Positions 46,041 through 61,056 of a DNA stretch of 64,000 bases are shown in pieces. Both the position numbers and the translations under genes were made by a program. The stretch comes from Enoplosus armatus (Eukaryota; Chordata; Actinopteri; Centrarchiformes; Enoplosidae): positions 151,501 to 215,500 of the forward strand of contig NC_092193.1 of assembly GCF_043641665.1 (NCBI RefSeq), written 5' to 3'. Numbering within the stretch: position 1 is the stretch's first letter; every line of letters starts with the position of its first letter. The notes under the pieces were generated by a model. It made no database searches, was not told the origin of the DNA, and worked only from the letters and a program-made list of their open reading frames with translations.

Positions 46041-46100
46041 CTGAACTCCTGTGAGTTTCTGCAGAAGAAAAACTTTCTGAACCTTTTTTCTCGTCTTATA
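46041..46100 (-). promoter_or_regulatory. Candidate promoter and first exon of the second IMPA gene
   Basis: On the minus strand TATAAGACG (46100-46092) is followed 50-60 bp later by GGAGTTCAG and donor GTACAGACA (GT at 46040-46039). This would give a short TATA-driven non-coding first exon, spliced to the acceptor at 45302. No independent evidence. Confidence 0.3.
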
Positions 46101-46457
46101 CAACAAACAGCCAATCAGAGCTCAGCTCCCACCTCCCTGCAACACAACAAGCTAATCAGCAGGCTCCTCCTCCCTCACGACATCATCATAAACCTTTATC
46201 ATCTTCATACCCCTCCTCATCCTCAGTGTCCTGGCTGATATCAGGAGTCCTCCGTTTGTTTCATACAGAACTTCACAGAAAAATGTCTCTATTTTAGAAA
46301 AGTTAAAATTTGCAGTTGCAGTGTCTGTGATGACCTGAGAGTCTGAGCACTCAGAGGTCAGAAGTCATCGGGTCACGAGGAAGTGGTCGCACATGCAGTC
46401 GGTCAGGTGACTGCAAACAAACATCCTGTTCAGAGACTCACTGCTAATTCTATTTGA

Positions 46458-46538
<81 letters not shown>

Positions 46539-48291
46539 TGAGTGTATCAGTAACAGTATATCAGTATCACAGTGTATTTTACAGAAGTGAACACAGATTA
46601 GAGTATCAGTCTGTCCTTGTTCGTCATCAGTCTCAAAAATGAACAAAAATAAAATGAAGTCTGGCTCTGAAAATTACAGCAGGTCTGTTAACCGTCTCAG
46701 TGATTCAGACGTCTTTAAAAGACAGAAACAGTTTGAAAGGACGACAGACAGCCAATCACAGCGACACAAACTCAGAGATTCAGTACACTAAAAATTCATG
46801 AGTTTCAGATTAACTTCAGAATAAAGTTGTCAGTAAATATTAATGTTATGAAACTGCTTTTGTTCTCTTTGTTATATTTTGGGTATTTTTCTACGTTTTA
46901 ATCTGTATTGATTGTCAGTTTAACACACCTGAATATTATTAATGATGACTACACAAAGTGCATGTGTGTATTTCTATGATGTTTGTTGTGGCTTTGATAT
47001 GAAGCCTCTCTACATATATGGTACTCTTTAGATTACAGTCTGTAAATTGCAGTTCAAATGTTCAGTATGTGTTCTATTGATAATATACTAGTGTGAATAT
47101 AAACCACCTTAAGGTAAACCATGTTGTATTTCATTTAAATTAAATGTTAGTTGTGGTTATATCTATTTCTAAATTATAATATATTTATATTAAGTTTTCT
47201 TTGGGGAAATGTATGTATATGTATATATATTTATACACATTGTATAAGGTATTAAAGTGAGTATAATCTGTGTGTGCGTCAGCAGTGTTTTAGTTCAGTA
47301 TCAGAGACATTTTGTTCCTGCTGCAGTTTATCAGTCTGACGATTTCAACTGAACATGCACACACACACAGATAACACACACACACACACACTGTTGCTTT
47401 ATGTTTTTACTGGATGAAGCATCTCAAACTTATTTTTGAAGGTTCCTGTTGATGAGAAACATTTTCAACGTTCTGCAGCAGATTTGAAGTTCCCCCCCAG
47501 GGATCAATAAAGTATTTGATTCTGACAGGAACGTTTTTACTGTTTTTTACAACATGAATCCACCTGTGTTCCATCTATTTTTCTGTGTGTGTTCTCTCTG
47601 AACTCTCTATGTTCTCTAGGTGTTGTTCTTTCTCTGTTCTCTGCCTGCTCTGTGTCCTGTGTTCTCTATGTTGCGTGTATGTTCTCTGAATTCTCTCTGT
47701 CTTCTGTGTGTCCTGAACTGATGATCTGTGAATCTCTCCTTCTCTCTCATTTGTTTTATAAAACAGAGGACAAGCTCAACGCAATGACGATATGAGCATT
47801 ACAGACTAGCATCTTTTACCTTTTTTGACTCGCTAACTTTAGCTTGTTGACCAGATAACAAATCTCACAGGTTAAAAGGAAATTCAATCAGATTTCACCA
47901 AAAAAAAAGACAAAGATGACAGAATGATAAACACATGATTCAATGTTTTATTAAGAGTTTTGCTGGTTCTTCTGATTTTAACTGTAATCTCACTGCAGTT
48001 AACATCAGGTGATGTCACCAGGTGTCCTCCTGTTGATCTAATGTTTCTGTAATTGTTGCAGGTTGGATTTAAAACTACGTATCATAAGTGGACTTGAATT
48101 CATTTTTTGTCAAACGTCTGAGCATCATTCTTCACCTTGGAGACAAACACAGGACACAGGACAGCTGTGATTGGCTGACAGCGGTGATTGGTTGACAGCT
48201 GTGATTGGCTGCTTCTAATAGAAACAGAGTGAGAGGCGGTGTCTCTGTTTAGTCTGGTTTTCATGTTTACACACAGACAAACAAGAAGTCA
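46101..48291. other. Intergenic between second IMPA gene and RIOK1
   Basis: Contains a compound (GT)n(GA)n microsatellite at 46459-46537, AT-rich sequence, a LINE tail (agggatcaataaagtatttg + attctga) at 47500-47527, and short CA runs near 47359-47391. The part next to 48291 is the RIOK1 3' UTR. No other gene seen. Confidence 0.55.
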
Positions 48292-51200
48292 TCATCTGCC
48301 TTTCTTCATCTTGGACACTTTCTCTTTCCTCTTCTTCACATGTTTTGGTACTTTGTTTTTTCTTTTTTCTCTTTGAGCTTCTTTCACCATTTTCTTCTTC
48401 TCCTGAAAGAACAAAACAAATTTATCTTCAGTTTTACACAAAAAAAATAACTCCAGCGAAGCTCCCTCTCTTCATCATGTCTTCCTGTTTCAGCTCGAGG
48501 ACATTAATGTTAAACACCTTTTTGTCCATTGAGGCTTCCTCACTCTGCTCCTGCTGATCCTCCTCTTCATCATCATCATCGTCTTCCTCCTCTGAGGATG
48601 AACACTGGTCGTTCTCCAGGAGAGCAGGAACCTGATAACATGTCACACAGTCAGAGTAAATCTGTTCATCACATTCACCTTTTAGCCTGGAAACTGCTGT
48701 TAGCTCAGACAGGTGTTGTGATCACATGACTATAGACCTACAGTGCTTAACAAATTTATTAGACCACCACCCAGTGTAAGGTGTTTGCCACCGCTGCCCT
48801 AAATTAACAGTATTGCTGATTACCAGAATATTTTTTATGTTTCTGTAAAGGTTAATCCACCAGTATGTGCAAGCTCTTTAATCAAAATGATATCTTAAAT
48901 GCTAAAATATAATTATTGTTGTTATCCATGAATTTTCAAATTTACTGTTTTACAAAAAAGCAGAAAAAAATAGTAAAGCACAATATTATTTTTTGATTGA
49001 GATGCCAAATTACAGTTATTTACTTGCATTGCTGAACAGAAAAAAAATTGTTTCAGTGGTTTTATGTTATTCTTGATTAATTTTTGACTTCTAAGAGAAT
49101 TCCAGTGTGCTGGCTCAAATTTGGGTATAAAAACGTGAATTCAGTTTGAAATCCAAAATTAAAGCACTTCATGATGCTGGATGGTCTTTGAGACAAATAG
49201 GGCAAGACATAAAGTGTTCTCACAGTGTGGTCAAGTATGCCTTGGACTTGATTGCAGAGACTGGTACTTACAAAATGCGTCAAGGAAGAGGCCGAAAACG
49301 AAAGCTAATTGAAGCAGATGTCAGGCACCTCAAGATTTTAAGTACGAGAGACAGAAGGAAGACCACTGCTGATCTTCAGGCAGAGATTAATGCTTCTAGA
49401 TCAGAATCTGAGAAAGTCTCCACAATGACCATAAGCAGACGACTCAAGGAACAAGGCTTAAAGGGAAGATTAGCTGCTAAGAAGCCATTATTGAGGCCTG
49501 CAAACATCCAAAACCGCCTAAACTTTGCCAGGGAGCACAAACACTGGACTGTAGATGACTGGAAGAAGATACTCTGGACGGACGAGTCCAAGTTTGAACT
49601 CTTCGGTCAGCTTCGTTGTGTTTATGACCGCAGAAAAGCTGGAGAACGTTTTGATGCTCAATGCATTGCACCCACAGTGAAACACGGTGGAGATTCCATT
49701 ATGGTATGGGGTTCTATTTGTGGACACGGCATGGGCAAATTAGTTAAAATCGACGGTATCATGAATAAGAAGGTCTACCACAACATCTTGGTGTATCATG
49801 GAATCCCTTCTGGATTGAACCTGATTGATCGTGGGTTCATATACCAAAAAGACAATGACCCCAAGCATACTGCAAAGCTGTGCAGAGACTACTTGACCAA
49901 GAAAAAGGAATCTGGAGTACTGGAACTGATGGACTGGCCAAGTCAAAATCCAGACTTGAATCCTATTGAACAGATCTGGGATTTATTGAATTCAAAAATA
50001 GATCGCACAAAAGTTTCATCCAAAGCAAGTCTCTGGGAACAGCTAGAAACTATTTGGAACTCAATAACAAAAGAGACTGTCGAAAAGTACATGAAAACAA
50101 TGCCAGCAAGAATGGAAGCTGTTATCAGGGCCAAAGGAGGCCATACAAAATACTAAGATTTTTGGTTAATATATGTGAATAAGGACTATCTAGTTGTTCC
50201 AGTTTGTTATTTGCCTAATAAATAACAATACAATTTTTAATTTGAAACAAGTTTGACAGATTTCTAAAATATTTGTGTTTTCTTGTTTTTATGACAGGTG
50301 GTCTAATAAATTTGTTAAGCACTGGAACTGGAACATTTAATTGGCATTAAAGGAACCGCACTAAACTGGTTTAAGTCGTATTTATCAGATCGATCTCAGT
50401 TTGTACACGTTAACGATGAATCCTCCATGTACACCAAAGTCAGTCATGGAGTTCCACAAGGTTCTGTGCTTGGACCAATACCATTCACCTTATATATGCT
50501 TCCTTTAGGAGATATTATTAGAAAACACTCCATACATTTTCATTGCTATGCGGCTGATACCCAGTTATATTTATCGATCAAGCCAGAAGAACCTCATCAG
50601 TTAGCCAAGCTCCAAGCATGCCTTAAGGACATAAAGACCTGGATGACCTGCAATCATCTGATGTTGAACTCGGACAAGACAGAAGTTATTGTTCTTGGCC
50701 CTGAACACTTCAGAAACACAGTATCTAAGGATATTGTTACCCTAGATGGCATTGCCCTGGCCTCCAGCGCCACCGTGAGGAATCTCAGAGTTGTCTTTGA
50801 TCAGGACATGTCCTTTAACTCCAGCGTAAAACAAACTTCAAGGACTGCCTTCTTTCACCTCCGTAACATTGAAACATCAGGAAGATCCTGTCTCAAACAG
50901 ATGCAGAAAAATGAGTCCATGCATTTGTCACGTCTAGGCTGGATTATTGCAATTCCTTATTATCAGGCTGTCCCAATAAGTCCCTGAGGACTCTCCAGCT
51001 GATCCAGAATGCTGCGGCACATGTACTGACAGGAACCAGGAAAAGAGATCATATTTCTCCTGTATTAGCTTCGCTGCACTGGCTCCCTGTAAAATCTAGA
51101 GGAGAGTTTAAAATCCTTCTCCTGACCTACAAAGCTCTTACTGGTCAGGCACCATCAAATCTTAAAGAGCTCATAGTACCCTATTACCCTAGTGGAGAAC

Positions 51201-54200
51201 TGCGCTCCCAGAATGCAGGGTTGCTTGTGGCTCCTAGAGTCTCCTGGAGTTTCTTTGTGCTTTCTCGTCTTGCAGGTTCCTTTGGATCGTGGTCCTGGTA
51301 TGCCTGGCTGCTGCTCTCTTAGGCCTGCTTGACTCTCATCACTACAGTTATTATTATTAGTCAAAGTTCTATTAATATTTAAGTTATTACTATTTATTGT
51401 CATATCTCAGTTATTATTACAGTTGTAACTACTATTATCAGTCATATTTCCATTATTATAATTATAGTTTCTATGGCTACTGCTGGTGCTGCTATACATC
51501 TCTGTCTGTCTGTGCCTTTATGTGTGTGTGTGTCTCTCTCTCTCTCTGCGTGTCCCTCTCTGTCTCTCGTCCACCTAGAGTCTGGTTCTGTTTGAGGTTC
51601 CTGCCTTTTAAAGGAAGTTCTTCCTCTCCACTGTCTCCATAGTGCTGCTCATGGTGTGACCTGCTGGTCTCTGTAATAACATTATAAAGAGTCAGTCTAG
51701 ACCTGCTCTATATCATGAGATGACTTCTGTTGCAATTTGGCGCTATATAAATAAAACTGAATTGAATGACTCCTGATGAGGAAACACCTGCTGTTCTGGA
51801 GCTTCAGATCATATCACACAATCTTCCTCAGGAGATGGAGTTTGTCAGAAAATTGTTTTGTTTCAAAAATTGTTTCAGAAGTTTGAATCTTAACTTGGAC
51901 GAGAAGTCCACTTCTCACCTGACTGCAGTGATGTACAGGTGTACTCCAGGATCATGTTTCAGTGGGTGACAGATGTTTCAGTGAGCGAGTGACAGATGTT
52001 TCAGTGGGTGACAGATGTTTCAGTCAGTGACAGATGTTTCAGTGAGTGAGTGACAGATGTTTCATAATGTAACTCAGTGTAATGTTTATCGTCTGTTCTC
52101 ACTCACTGACCAAGTCATCGCTGTTGATGCCACCAATGAAACTCAGCACTTCCTGCAGATGTTTCATATTAAAAGCCTTCAAGAAACAGATGGATTATCC
52201 TCTTGGAGCTGCTGGATGCCTTTTAATATGAAACTAATTTGTTTTTAGGTTTAACATAAGTAGTAATTATATACAGAGATGAAGTGACTGCAGAGGCCCA
52301 TGTAGGCCAGGAAAAACCAACAGACTCAGCAATTAACTTGATAGGAATAACAAAAAAGTCCTAATAAGACAAATGAACAAATGGGCATTATGTCACTAAT
52401 AAAGAGGTATAAAACTTCAGATGGGACATAAATAAAATATCGTACTCTATTTTTTTTGCTATGTTTTTTTTTACCTTTTACTCTTGACTCTGTAGTGGTC
52501 TGAGGCTTTTAATGTGAAACATCTGTACAGGAAGTATTGAGTTTCATTGACAGAAGCTCAACAATGAACAAAAGCAAAAACAGGGAACATTATTAGACAA
52601 CGCCTGGTTCTCTAAGCAGGTTAATGTAAATACAATACAGTATGTCACTGTCAGTCTAAGCTAAGCTAGGCTAGGCTAGGCTAAGCTAAGATAAGCCAAC
52701 ACTAGCATCAGACAGAGTGTAAGGTGATCGTACCGTTTGAACTCCAGACAGATCCTTCTTCAGTCCAGTCAGTGTCTGATACAGAACCTGAACAACAACA
52801 ACATCATCATCATCATCATCATCAATACTGTTACAAGTGACACTGACACGTAACACAATGATTTCACCTGTTTCACTGCTCAACAACACAAACCATTAAA
52901 AACAGGTGACAGATTACAGGTGACCTGCTGTTTAACACCTGGATACTCTGAGTGAAGCAGGTCCATCCCTGGTGACATATTTCACATTGTAAACAGCTGT
53001 AGACATGTACACCAAGCACCAACCTCCAGGTCTGAAAAGTGAAGCCAATGCTGAAGTGCCTTAAAGCTGCAATCTTTCTAATGGCCAGCAAGGGGCGACT
53101 CCACTGGTTCGATTATATAGTCTATGAGAAAATGACCCTACTTCTCACCTGATTTATTACCTCAGTAAATATTTTCCTGATGAGTTTATGGTCTCAGTCA
53201 CTAGTTCCAAGTCTTCTTCAATACAGCATGATGGTCATTTAGTAAATTATGGTCCCATTTAGAGTAAAATAGACGATAAAGCGGGGTCTGCTTTAGGGCG
53301 GGGCTACCTTGTGATTGAAAGGTCACTACCACGGCAACCTGTCAATCAGGATACAGGCATTCGGTTGTACTAAAAGACAATCCAGGAGTCGACTGTTCAT
53401 TTTTTAAGTACATTTACAAGCTAACTTTGTTAGCAGCTACTTCTCAAGGCGGAGTCAGGAGCCAGGTGCAGTCAGGTTGCAGGCGTAGGTAGGCGTGCGT
53501 AGTGTCCTCAGGTTCTCAGATCCTCAGCTCCACCCTCTCGACCGAATATGGTCAATTCTGGTTCCAAAAAAACAAGATGGCGACATCCAAAATACTAAAC
53601 TCGAGGCTTGAAGATGTTAGTCCACAAACCAAGGGGGGACATCAGAATCAGAATCAGAATCTGATTCTGATGTCACGGTGGGGACTTGGGATGTAAACAA
53701 TTAACCATTAACCGAATTTTGGCCAATTAACACTTTGAGTTAAACAGTTAAAAAAAGATTATTAATAGCCACGACGTTGATCCTGGGAGACGACTACAAC
53801 CGCCCTCATGAAGCTGATGACCGAGAGGTAGAGGGGGACACCTGTAAGAGAGACAGTCCCCCCTCATTGGATCCTCTTGACCAGTGGAAAAGTATTCAGC
53901 ATTCTTCCAGAGGCTGGTATCTCTAGCGAGGTACTATCTCTGCGTTTCCCTGAACCATCTGAGCGGGTATTCTCTGCTGCAGGTCTCACAGTTGCACACC
54001 AGACTAACCCCACAGCATGTGGACACATTGCTATTTCTGAATATAAACCAGTAGACAAGCTGTCTGGGAGTGGGCACTGAGGTAGGCCTACCCTGTTTAT
54101 TCTATTTTAGGACTATCTGAGGTCTGAAAAATGGGACTACAAATTTCCATTTTGTTAACCTGTCAGCTACTGTTGATCATTAATTATCATTAATTAGCCA

Positions 54201-57200
54201 ATACAAAAGTCTGGCTCCTGTTTGCAAAGCTATTTATAAAATGTTTTTCCACACAGTTGATCTATGCTGTTATGTTTACTAAATGTTATACCCCGCAGTC
54301 TCAGCGCTGGAGGATTCATGTGTGAATCCTCATGTTCCGTTGTGTTTGTGCTGCCACTGCACATGTAAGAATAAAACCTCTCATTAAAAAAAAGAGCATT
54401 TGTAATAAGCTTATTGTCTCTACCGTCTCCACTCATCTTTACGTGTTTCTTACGTTGTCGTTGTGTCCGCAGATGGCTGACTCCTCCTCCTTTGACTTCA
54501 TCAGATCGACGTCTCGCTCATAGTGACTCACCTCCGTCAGAGTGCGAGGGATGTAGGCCTTCTTAAAAACCTGGGGGGGGGGGGGGCACTGTTAAAGGGA
54601 GGTCAAATGACTCTCCACAGATTACTATTACTGTAACCAGCTGAACAGGAAGATGTTTGTGCTTGTAGTCTTTTTTCTGTCACCTCTTCGTCCACTCTGT
54701 CCTGATCTGATCGCTGCTCCGACGTCCGCTCAGCTGCAATCACCATCACCTGAACAATCACAGACACACAAATTAACTAACAAATAAACTATTTCTATCT
54801 TGTTTCTTGTCTGTTTATATCTCTATTTGTGAAAAAACAAGTATTTTCTTTTCCAGGAAGCATCCTGACCTTCTCCAGGTATTGGTCAATGTTGTGGCAG
54901 GTGATCGACGGGTCGGTAATGAAGTCAAACAACTCTCTGACCGTCATCACCGCCACGCCGTGCTTCACAAAGAACTCTAGGAAAAACCCCAGAAACAGAT
55001 CAGCTGACAGGTTTGAACCAGACACATTAACTAATCAGAGTAGAACTTTTACAGATTCATCTCAGAAGTCACAGGACAAAACTGACTTTTGCTCAGAATA
55101 TATTCCAACAGATTCTTTCACATTATTAACTGAATTCAGGTTCAAGAGTAGAAACCAGCGCAGTGTCTCACCGTTGACATTGCTGCAGTCCTTCCTGAGG
55201 AACTCGAGAGCGTGAGGATGATCGTGCTCCACCGACTGTGACACATCGATGATGTAAGCATCTCCGTTGTGATATCTACAGACAGACTAGTGAGTTTCAG
55301 AGGCGTTTTATTTTGAAGGAGTTGTGTGTGTAGGGCAAGGTCTCTTACAGTATGTTGAACTCGCTGAGGTCAGCGTGGACGAGTCGAGCCTCCTGGAACA
55401 TCTTCCTCATGTTCTGTAGAACCTGCAGGTAGAGCTCACGAGCCTTCGACTCAGACAACGACGCATTCTTCAGCAGAGGAGCCGGCCTGACAGATCAATA
55501 CAGGTCGGAGTGATCAACACAGGAGAGTGTGATCAATACAGGAGAGTGTGATCAATACAGGAGAGTGTGATCAATACAGGAGAGAGGGATCAATACAGGA
55601 AAGAAGGATCAATACAGGAGAGTGTGATCAATACAGAAGAGAGGGATCAATACAGGAGAGAGGGATCAATACAGGAGAGTGTGATCAATACAGGAGAGAG
55701 GGATCAATATAGGAGAGTGTGATCAATACAGGAGAGAGGGATCAATATAGGATGGAGTGATCAATACAGGAAAGAGTGATCAATACAGGAAAGAGTGGTC
55801 AATACAGGAAAGAGTGGTCAATACAGGAGAGAGGGATCAATACGCGACAGGACATAATTGATCGGTGCTCGTTCCTGATCAATCACCCTGATTGGTTCTT
55901 ACATGTTGTCTTTTCCGATGAAGCTCATCAACAGAACGTGACTTCTAAGCAGCAGAGGTTCTGGACTCGGGATTCCTGCCGTCTGCAGCCTGAAATACAC
56001 ACAAACACTGTCAGGTTCTACTAGGTTCTATCCGTCAGATCAGGTTCTACTGGGTTCTATCTGTCAGATCAGGTTCTAAAGGGTTCTGTCAGATCAGGTT
56101 CTACTGGGTCCTCTGTCAGTTATAACAGGTTCTACTGGGTTATATCTGTCAGATCAGGTTCTACTGGGTTCTTCTATCAGATCAGGTTCTACTGGGTTCT
56201 TCTATCAGATCAGGTTCTACTGGGTCCACTGTGTCAGTTATAACAGGTTCTGCTGGGTTCTATCTGTCAAATCAGGTTCTACTGGGTTCTTCTATCAGAT
56301 CAGGTTCTACTAGGTCCTCTGTGTCAGTTATAACAGGTTCTACTGGGTTCTATCTGTCAGGTATATCACATTCTACTGGGCTCTGTGTGTCAGTAGGAGG
56401 GCTCTGACCTGATGAGGTTCCTCATCTCCTTCTCTGCCCATGTCCTCACCATTTTCCTGGGGTTTCCTTTACAGTAACCGTGACGGAACCTGCAGAAAAA
56501 CAGAAGAACTTCATGATAACTAATAACAACCAATAATTATCTAAATGAATAACTGCGGATTACAGATGTTGGATGTCTGTTCCTACAGCTACCTGTACTG
56601 AGGGGGAGGAGCCTGTGTTTTATCCTGCTGCTCATTGGTGGTTTGGAATTTTGAAACAGCTGAGTGTCATGTTGGCTAACATTAGCAATAATAATATTTA
56701 TTTATATCACCTTTTTTTTTTTTTTTTAAACACAGTTACAAAGTGCTTCACATACAGGACAAAATACATGTATACAAGCACAAACAAACATACATACATA
56801 CATAGACAGAAATGAAAGCACTTGACCCAAATAAACAAAACTAAAGGCAAACAGAGTATTTAAAAAGGCTAACCTATAGAAATGAGTTTTCAGCCGATCT
56901 GATAGAATCAGGAAGGCTGTTCCAAAGCTCAGGAGCTACAACAGCAATTTATGGATTTAAAATAGGAACGGGGAACAGACGATCTGAGTGGCTGACAGCT
57001 AGAACAGGGGCTCAACAACTCTGCTGTCCTCAGGTGATACCTTACCTTCAGCACTGGTGAAAGTTACAAATTCTAATTGCATCAGACAAAGGACTTGTCT
57101 CTGTACTTGTTTTGTTAGATCTTAGTGCTGCATTCGACACCATTGACCATCATATCCTATTACAGAGACTGGAAACATTTAATTGGCATTACAGGAACCG

Positions 57201-60200
57201 CACTAAGCTGGTTTAAGTCATATTTATCAGCTCGATCTCAGTTTGTACATGTTAACGACAAATCCTCCATGTACTTATTTAGTTCCCAGCCTTCATCCCC
57301 TCACGGATAATGTCAGGTGTTCTACTTATGAGGTTCTATGTGCTGTTATGCATGGAGCAGTGGCTGGACATGGAGCCCTTATTGTTTCATCTCCTGAAGT
57401 GTGTTTGTGTTATAGGGGTATGTATAGACTAGACCCCTGGTTATGACAGCAATAACATTACAAGTATTCATCTGGCTGCCACATAACAATAACGACAGAC
57501 GCTGGCTGATCCAGCAGATCCAGCTCTGCTGGCGTCGCTTCACACCACGCTTAAGAGTAAACAACATCTCATTAATTTTCACATTTACTCTCTCTGCGCT
57601 TCATTTCCTTGAGTCTTAATACCTCCCACCGGAGATGCACCCTTCTTCTGTCGGGTGCGACTGACCTGAACTCTCCGCTGACGTATTTGTCTCTGTCTTT
57701 GAACAACAGGATGGAGGTCTTGTAGATCTTGATGGCTCTGCTGTCTCCTGCAGAGGTGCTGGCATGATAAACATTAGCCTGAAAAACAGATGAGACGAAC
57801 TCAAAACGCTGGTTATTTACTGTCAGAGATACTACACTCAACATCTGTTTGGATCCAGTGTGCTGTTCAGTTTGTATTTATGATTCTTGCAATGTTTGGG
57901 TTGTATTGGATAAAAGCGTCAGCTACATAAATGTAATGTCCATCATGTCTGGTGGTGTGGTGCTGTGGTGGTGGTGTAATGCGTGGTGGTCTGGTGCTGT
58001 GGTGGTGTGGTGTGGTAGTCTGGTGGTGTGGTGGTGTGGTAGTCTGGTGCTGTGGTGGTGGTGTAATGTGTGGTAGTCTGGTGCTGTGGTCATGTGGTGG
58101 TGGTGTAATGTGTGGTAGTCTGGTGCTGTGGTGGTGTGATAGTCTGGTGCTGTGGTGCTGTGGTGGTGTGGTAGCCTGGTGCTGTGGTGGTGTGGTAGTC
58201 TGGTGCTGTGGTGGTGGTGTAATGTGTGGTGGTGTGGTAGGTCTGGTGCTGTGGTGGTGTGGTGGTGGTGGTGTAATGTGTGGTAGTCTGGTGCTGTGGT
58301 GGTGGTGGTGGTGTAATGTGTGGTGGGCTGGTGCTGTGGTGGTGTGGTAGTCTGGTGCTGTGGTGGTGTAATGTGTGGTGGTCTGGTGCTGTGGTGGTGT
58401 GGTAGGCTGGTGCTGTGGTGGTGGTGGTGGTGGTGTAATGTGTGGTGGTCTGGTGCTGTGGTGGTGGTGGTGGTGTAATGTATGGTGGTCTGGTGCTGTG
58501 GTGGTGGTGGTGTAATGTGTGGTACGCTGGTGCTGTGGTCGTGTGGTGGTGGTGTAATGTGTGGTAGTCTGGTGCTGTGGTGGTGGTGTAATGTGTGGTA
58601 GGCTGGTGCGGTGGTGTTGTAATGTGTGGTAGTGTGGTGCTGTGGTGGTGGTGTAATGTGTGGTGGTGTGGTAGTCTGGTGCTGTGGTGGTGTGATAGTC
58701 TGGTGCTGTGGTGGTGGTGTAATGTGTGGTGCTGTGGTGTTGTGGTAGTCTGGTGCTGTGGTGGTGGGGTGGCGGTGGTGGTGTATTTATCAGCGTATTG
58801 ATGAGTGATTTCTGACCTCCTTCCCTGTGCTGATGCAGCCGTTGATTTCAGAGATGACTCCTCGACTCAACATCTTGAAGAGAATCATTCGAGTTCGAGG
58901 ATCTAGAACCTGCAGAAGAAGAACGATCAGCTGATTTCGACCACAAATGTTTCAGGTCTGCTAGTTTTTGATCTTTCAGTCTGCAGCGGATAAATAACTC
59001 TGAAGTCAATTTGTGAACTTCATGTAAACACATTTGGGGTTCAGTGGACATGTGGACAGCATGGGGATCGACCTCCCGAACATGCGTTTGTTAGACGACA
59101 TGCTCCACCACTAAAACTGTGTGTGTGTGTGTATAAAGCTTGTTGATATCTTATTGCGTTTTAGATATTGACCGATGAACTCCAAAGAGGCCGTGGCTCA
59201 GCACATAAATAGACCAAAGTCAGTCGATCATCAGAACCTGCAGGAAGTGTCCACATAAGTACCTGAACTGAAAGAAGTTAATGGTAAATTTGTAAATTCA
59301 GTTTTCATATTCAACATTTAATATAAATAATTACTTTGTTTCATTCAAATCAACCACTAGGGGGCGCTACAAATGCAAACAATGTGCATGGAATCAGACT
59401 ATAAATGAAAAATTGTATGTCCAGTCTTTACAGAACTGTTGAACCACGTGTGTAAAATTATTTTGAAATTGCTCAATGGGGGCGCCACCAGTTCCAAACA
59501 TGCAAGGGCCTGGGGAAAATAAATTCAGGACAGTTTGTCCATTTCACTGCTTCTTCGTCGAGACCACATTGAACGAGGTCCACATCAAAAGCTCTCAGCG
59601 GCCTAGGTTGGCTACAACCCTGGAATCACTACTTACAGCTGTATTATGTAATTATTGTACAACTGTGATGGCCATTTGTCTGATAGTTTATTGATTAAAT
59701 GATCAATAAACCAACAGAGAGATGTATTCATATCATAACTGGATTATTAAAAGGTTTTTTATCCAGCTATTCATTTCCTGTCAGGACCTTTCTAAATAAA
59801 AGCATTTTCATGTGAAAGAGCAGCTCACCTGTTCGACTGTGGCTCGATCCGATTTGTCTTTCACTCTGTACCTGCAGAGAACAGCCAATCAGAGCATTAG
59901 TCACATCAGTCACATGACCTGTAAACAACACTGAGATGAGTTCAGACGTACGTGTCGGCTTCTCTCTGTTTCTGCATCGTCGTCACTTTATTGATCACCG
60001 AGTCAGCGTAATTCAGTTTATCTGAAATCAAAACAAACTGATCAGGACGAAATCAATATGGTCGATTATTGATCTTCAGTAGAAACATTATGAACAACTA
60101 ATTCACAAATTAAATGAGTGTGATGTGACTCAGAACAGTCAACAACCTCCACTGAAAGTCTTCATCATCACATTGTCAGACTTGAGAGTCCTTCAACACA

Positions 60201-60815
60201 AGTTTGAAAATCTCCTGATTCATTACAACTGAGTCCAGCTGCTGATGAAGTCCATGGGATATGGTTGAAAGCTCCAGAACAAGCGAGTAAGAGGAACTGT
60301 GGTTTTAAAGAGTGTGTGTGTGTGTTACAGTGTGTGTGTGTTAGTGTTACAGTGTGCGTGTGTTAGTGTTACAGTGTGTGTGTGTGTGTGTGTGTGTGTT
60401 ACAATGTGTTAGTGTTACAGTGTGTGTGTGTGTGTTACAATGTGTTAGTGTTACAGTGTGTGCGTGTGTGTGTTACAATGTGTGTTAGTGTTATAGTGTG
60501 TGTGTGTGTGTTACAATGTGTTAGTGTTACAGTGTGTGTGTGTGTGTGTGTATGTGTTACAATGTGTGTGTGTGTGTTACAGTGTGTGTGTGTGTGTGTG
60601 TTACAATGTATGTTAGTGTTACAGTGTGTGTGTGTGTGTGTGTGTGTGTTACAATGTGTGTGTGTTACAATGTGTTAGTGTTACAGTATGTGTGTATGTG
60701 TTACAATGTGTTAGTGTTACAGTGTGTGTGTGTGTGTGTGTGTGTGTTACAGTGTGTGTGTGTTACAATGTGTTAGTGTTACAGTGTGTGTGTGTGTTAC
60801 AATGTGTTAGTGTTA

Positions 60816-60854
<39 letters not shown>

Positions 60855-60954
60855 TGTGTGTGAGCTAGTTAGTGTGTGTGATAGTGTGTGTGATAGTGTG
60901 TGTGTGTGTTACTGTGTGTGTGCTCCTGTGTGCTTGTTCCTGTGTGTGCGTGTG

Positions 60955-60998
<44 letters not shown>

Positions 60999-61013
60999 AG
61001 TGTGTGTGTGTTA

Positions 61014-61056
<43 letters not shown>

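Noticed and set aside
57849..58801. Trp/Val/Cys-rich frames
   Set aside because: GTGGTG satellite translated; no other coding evidence.
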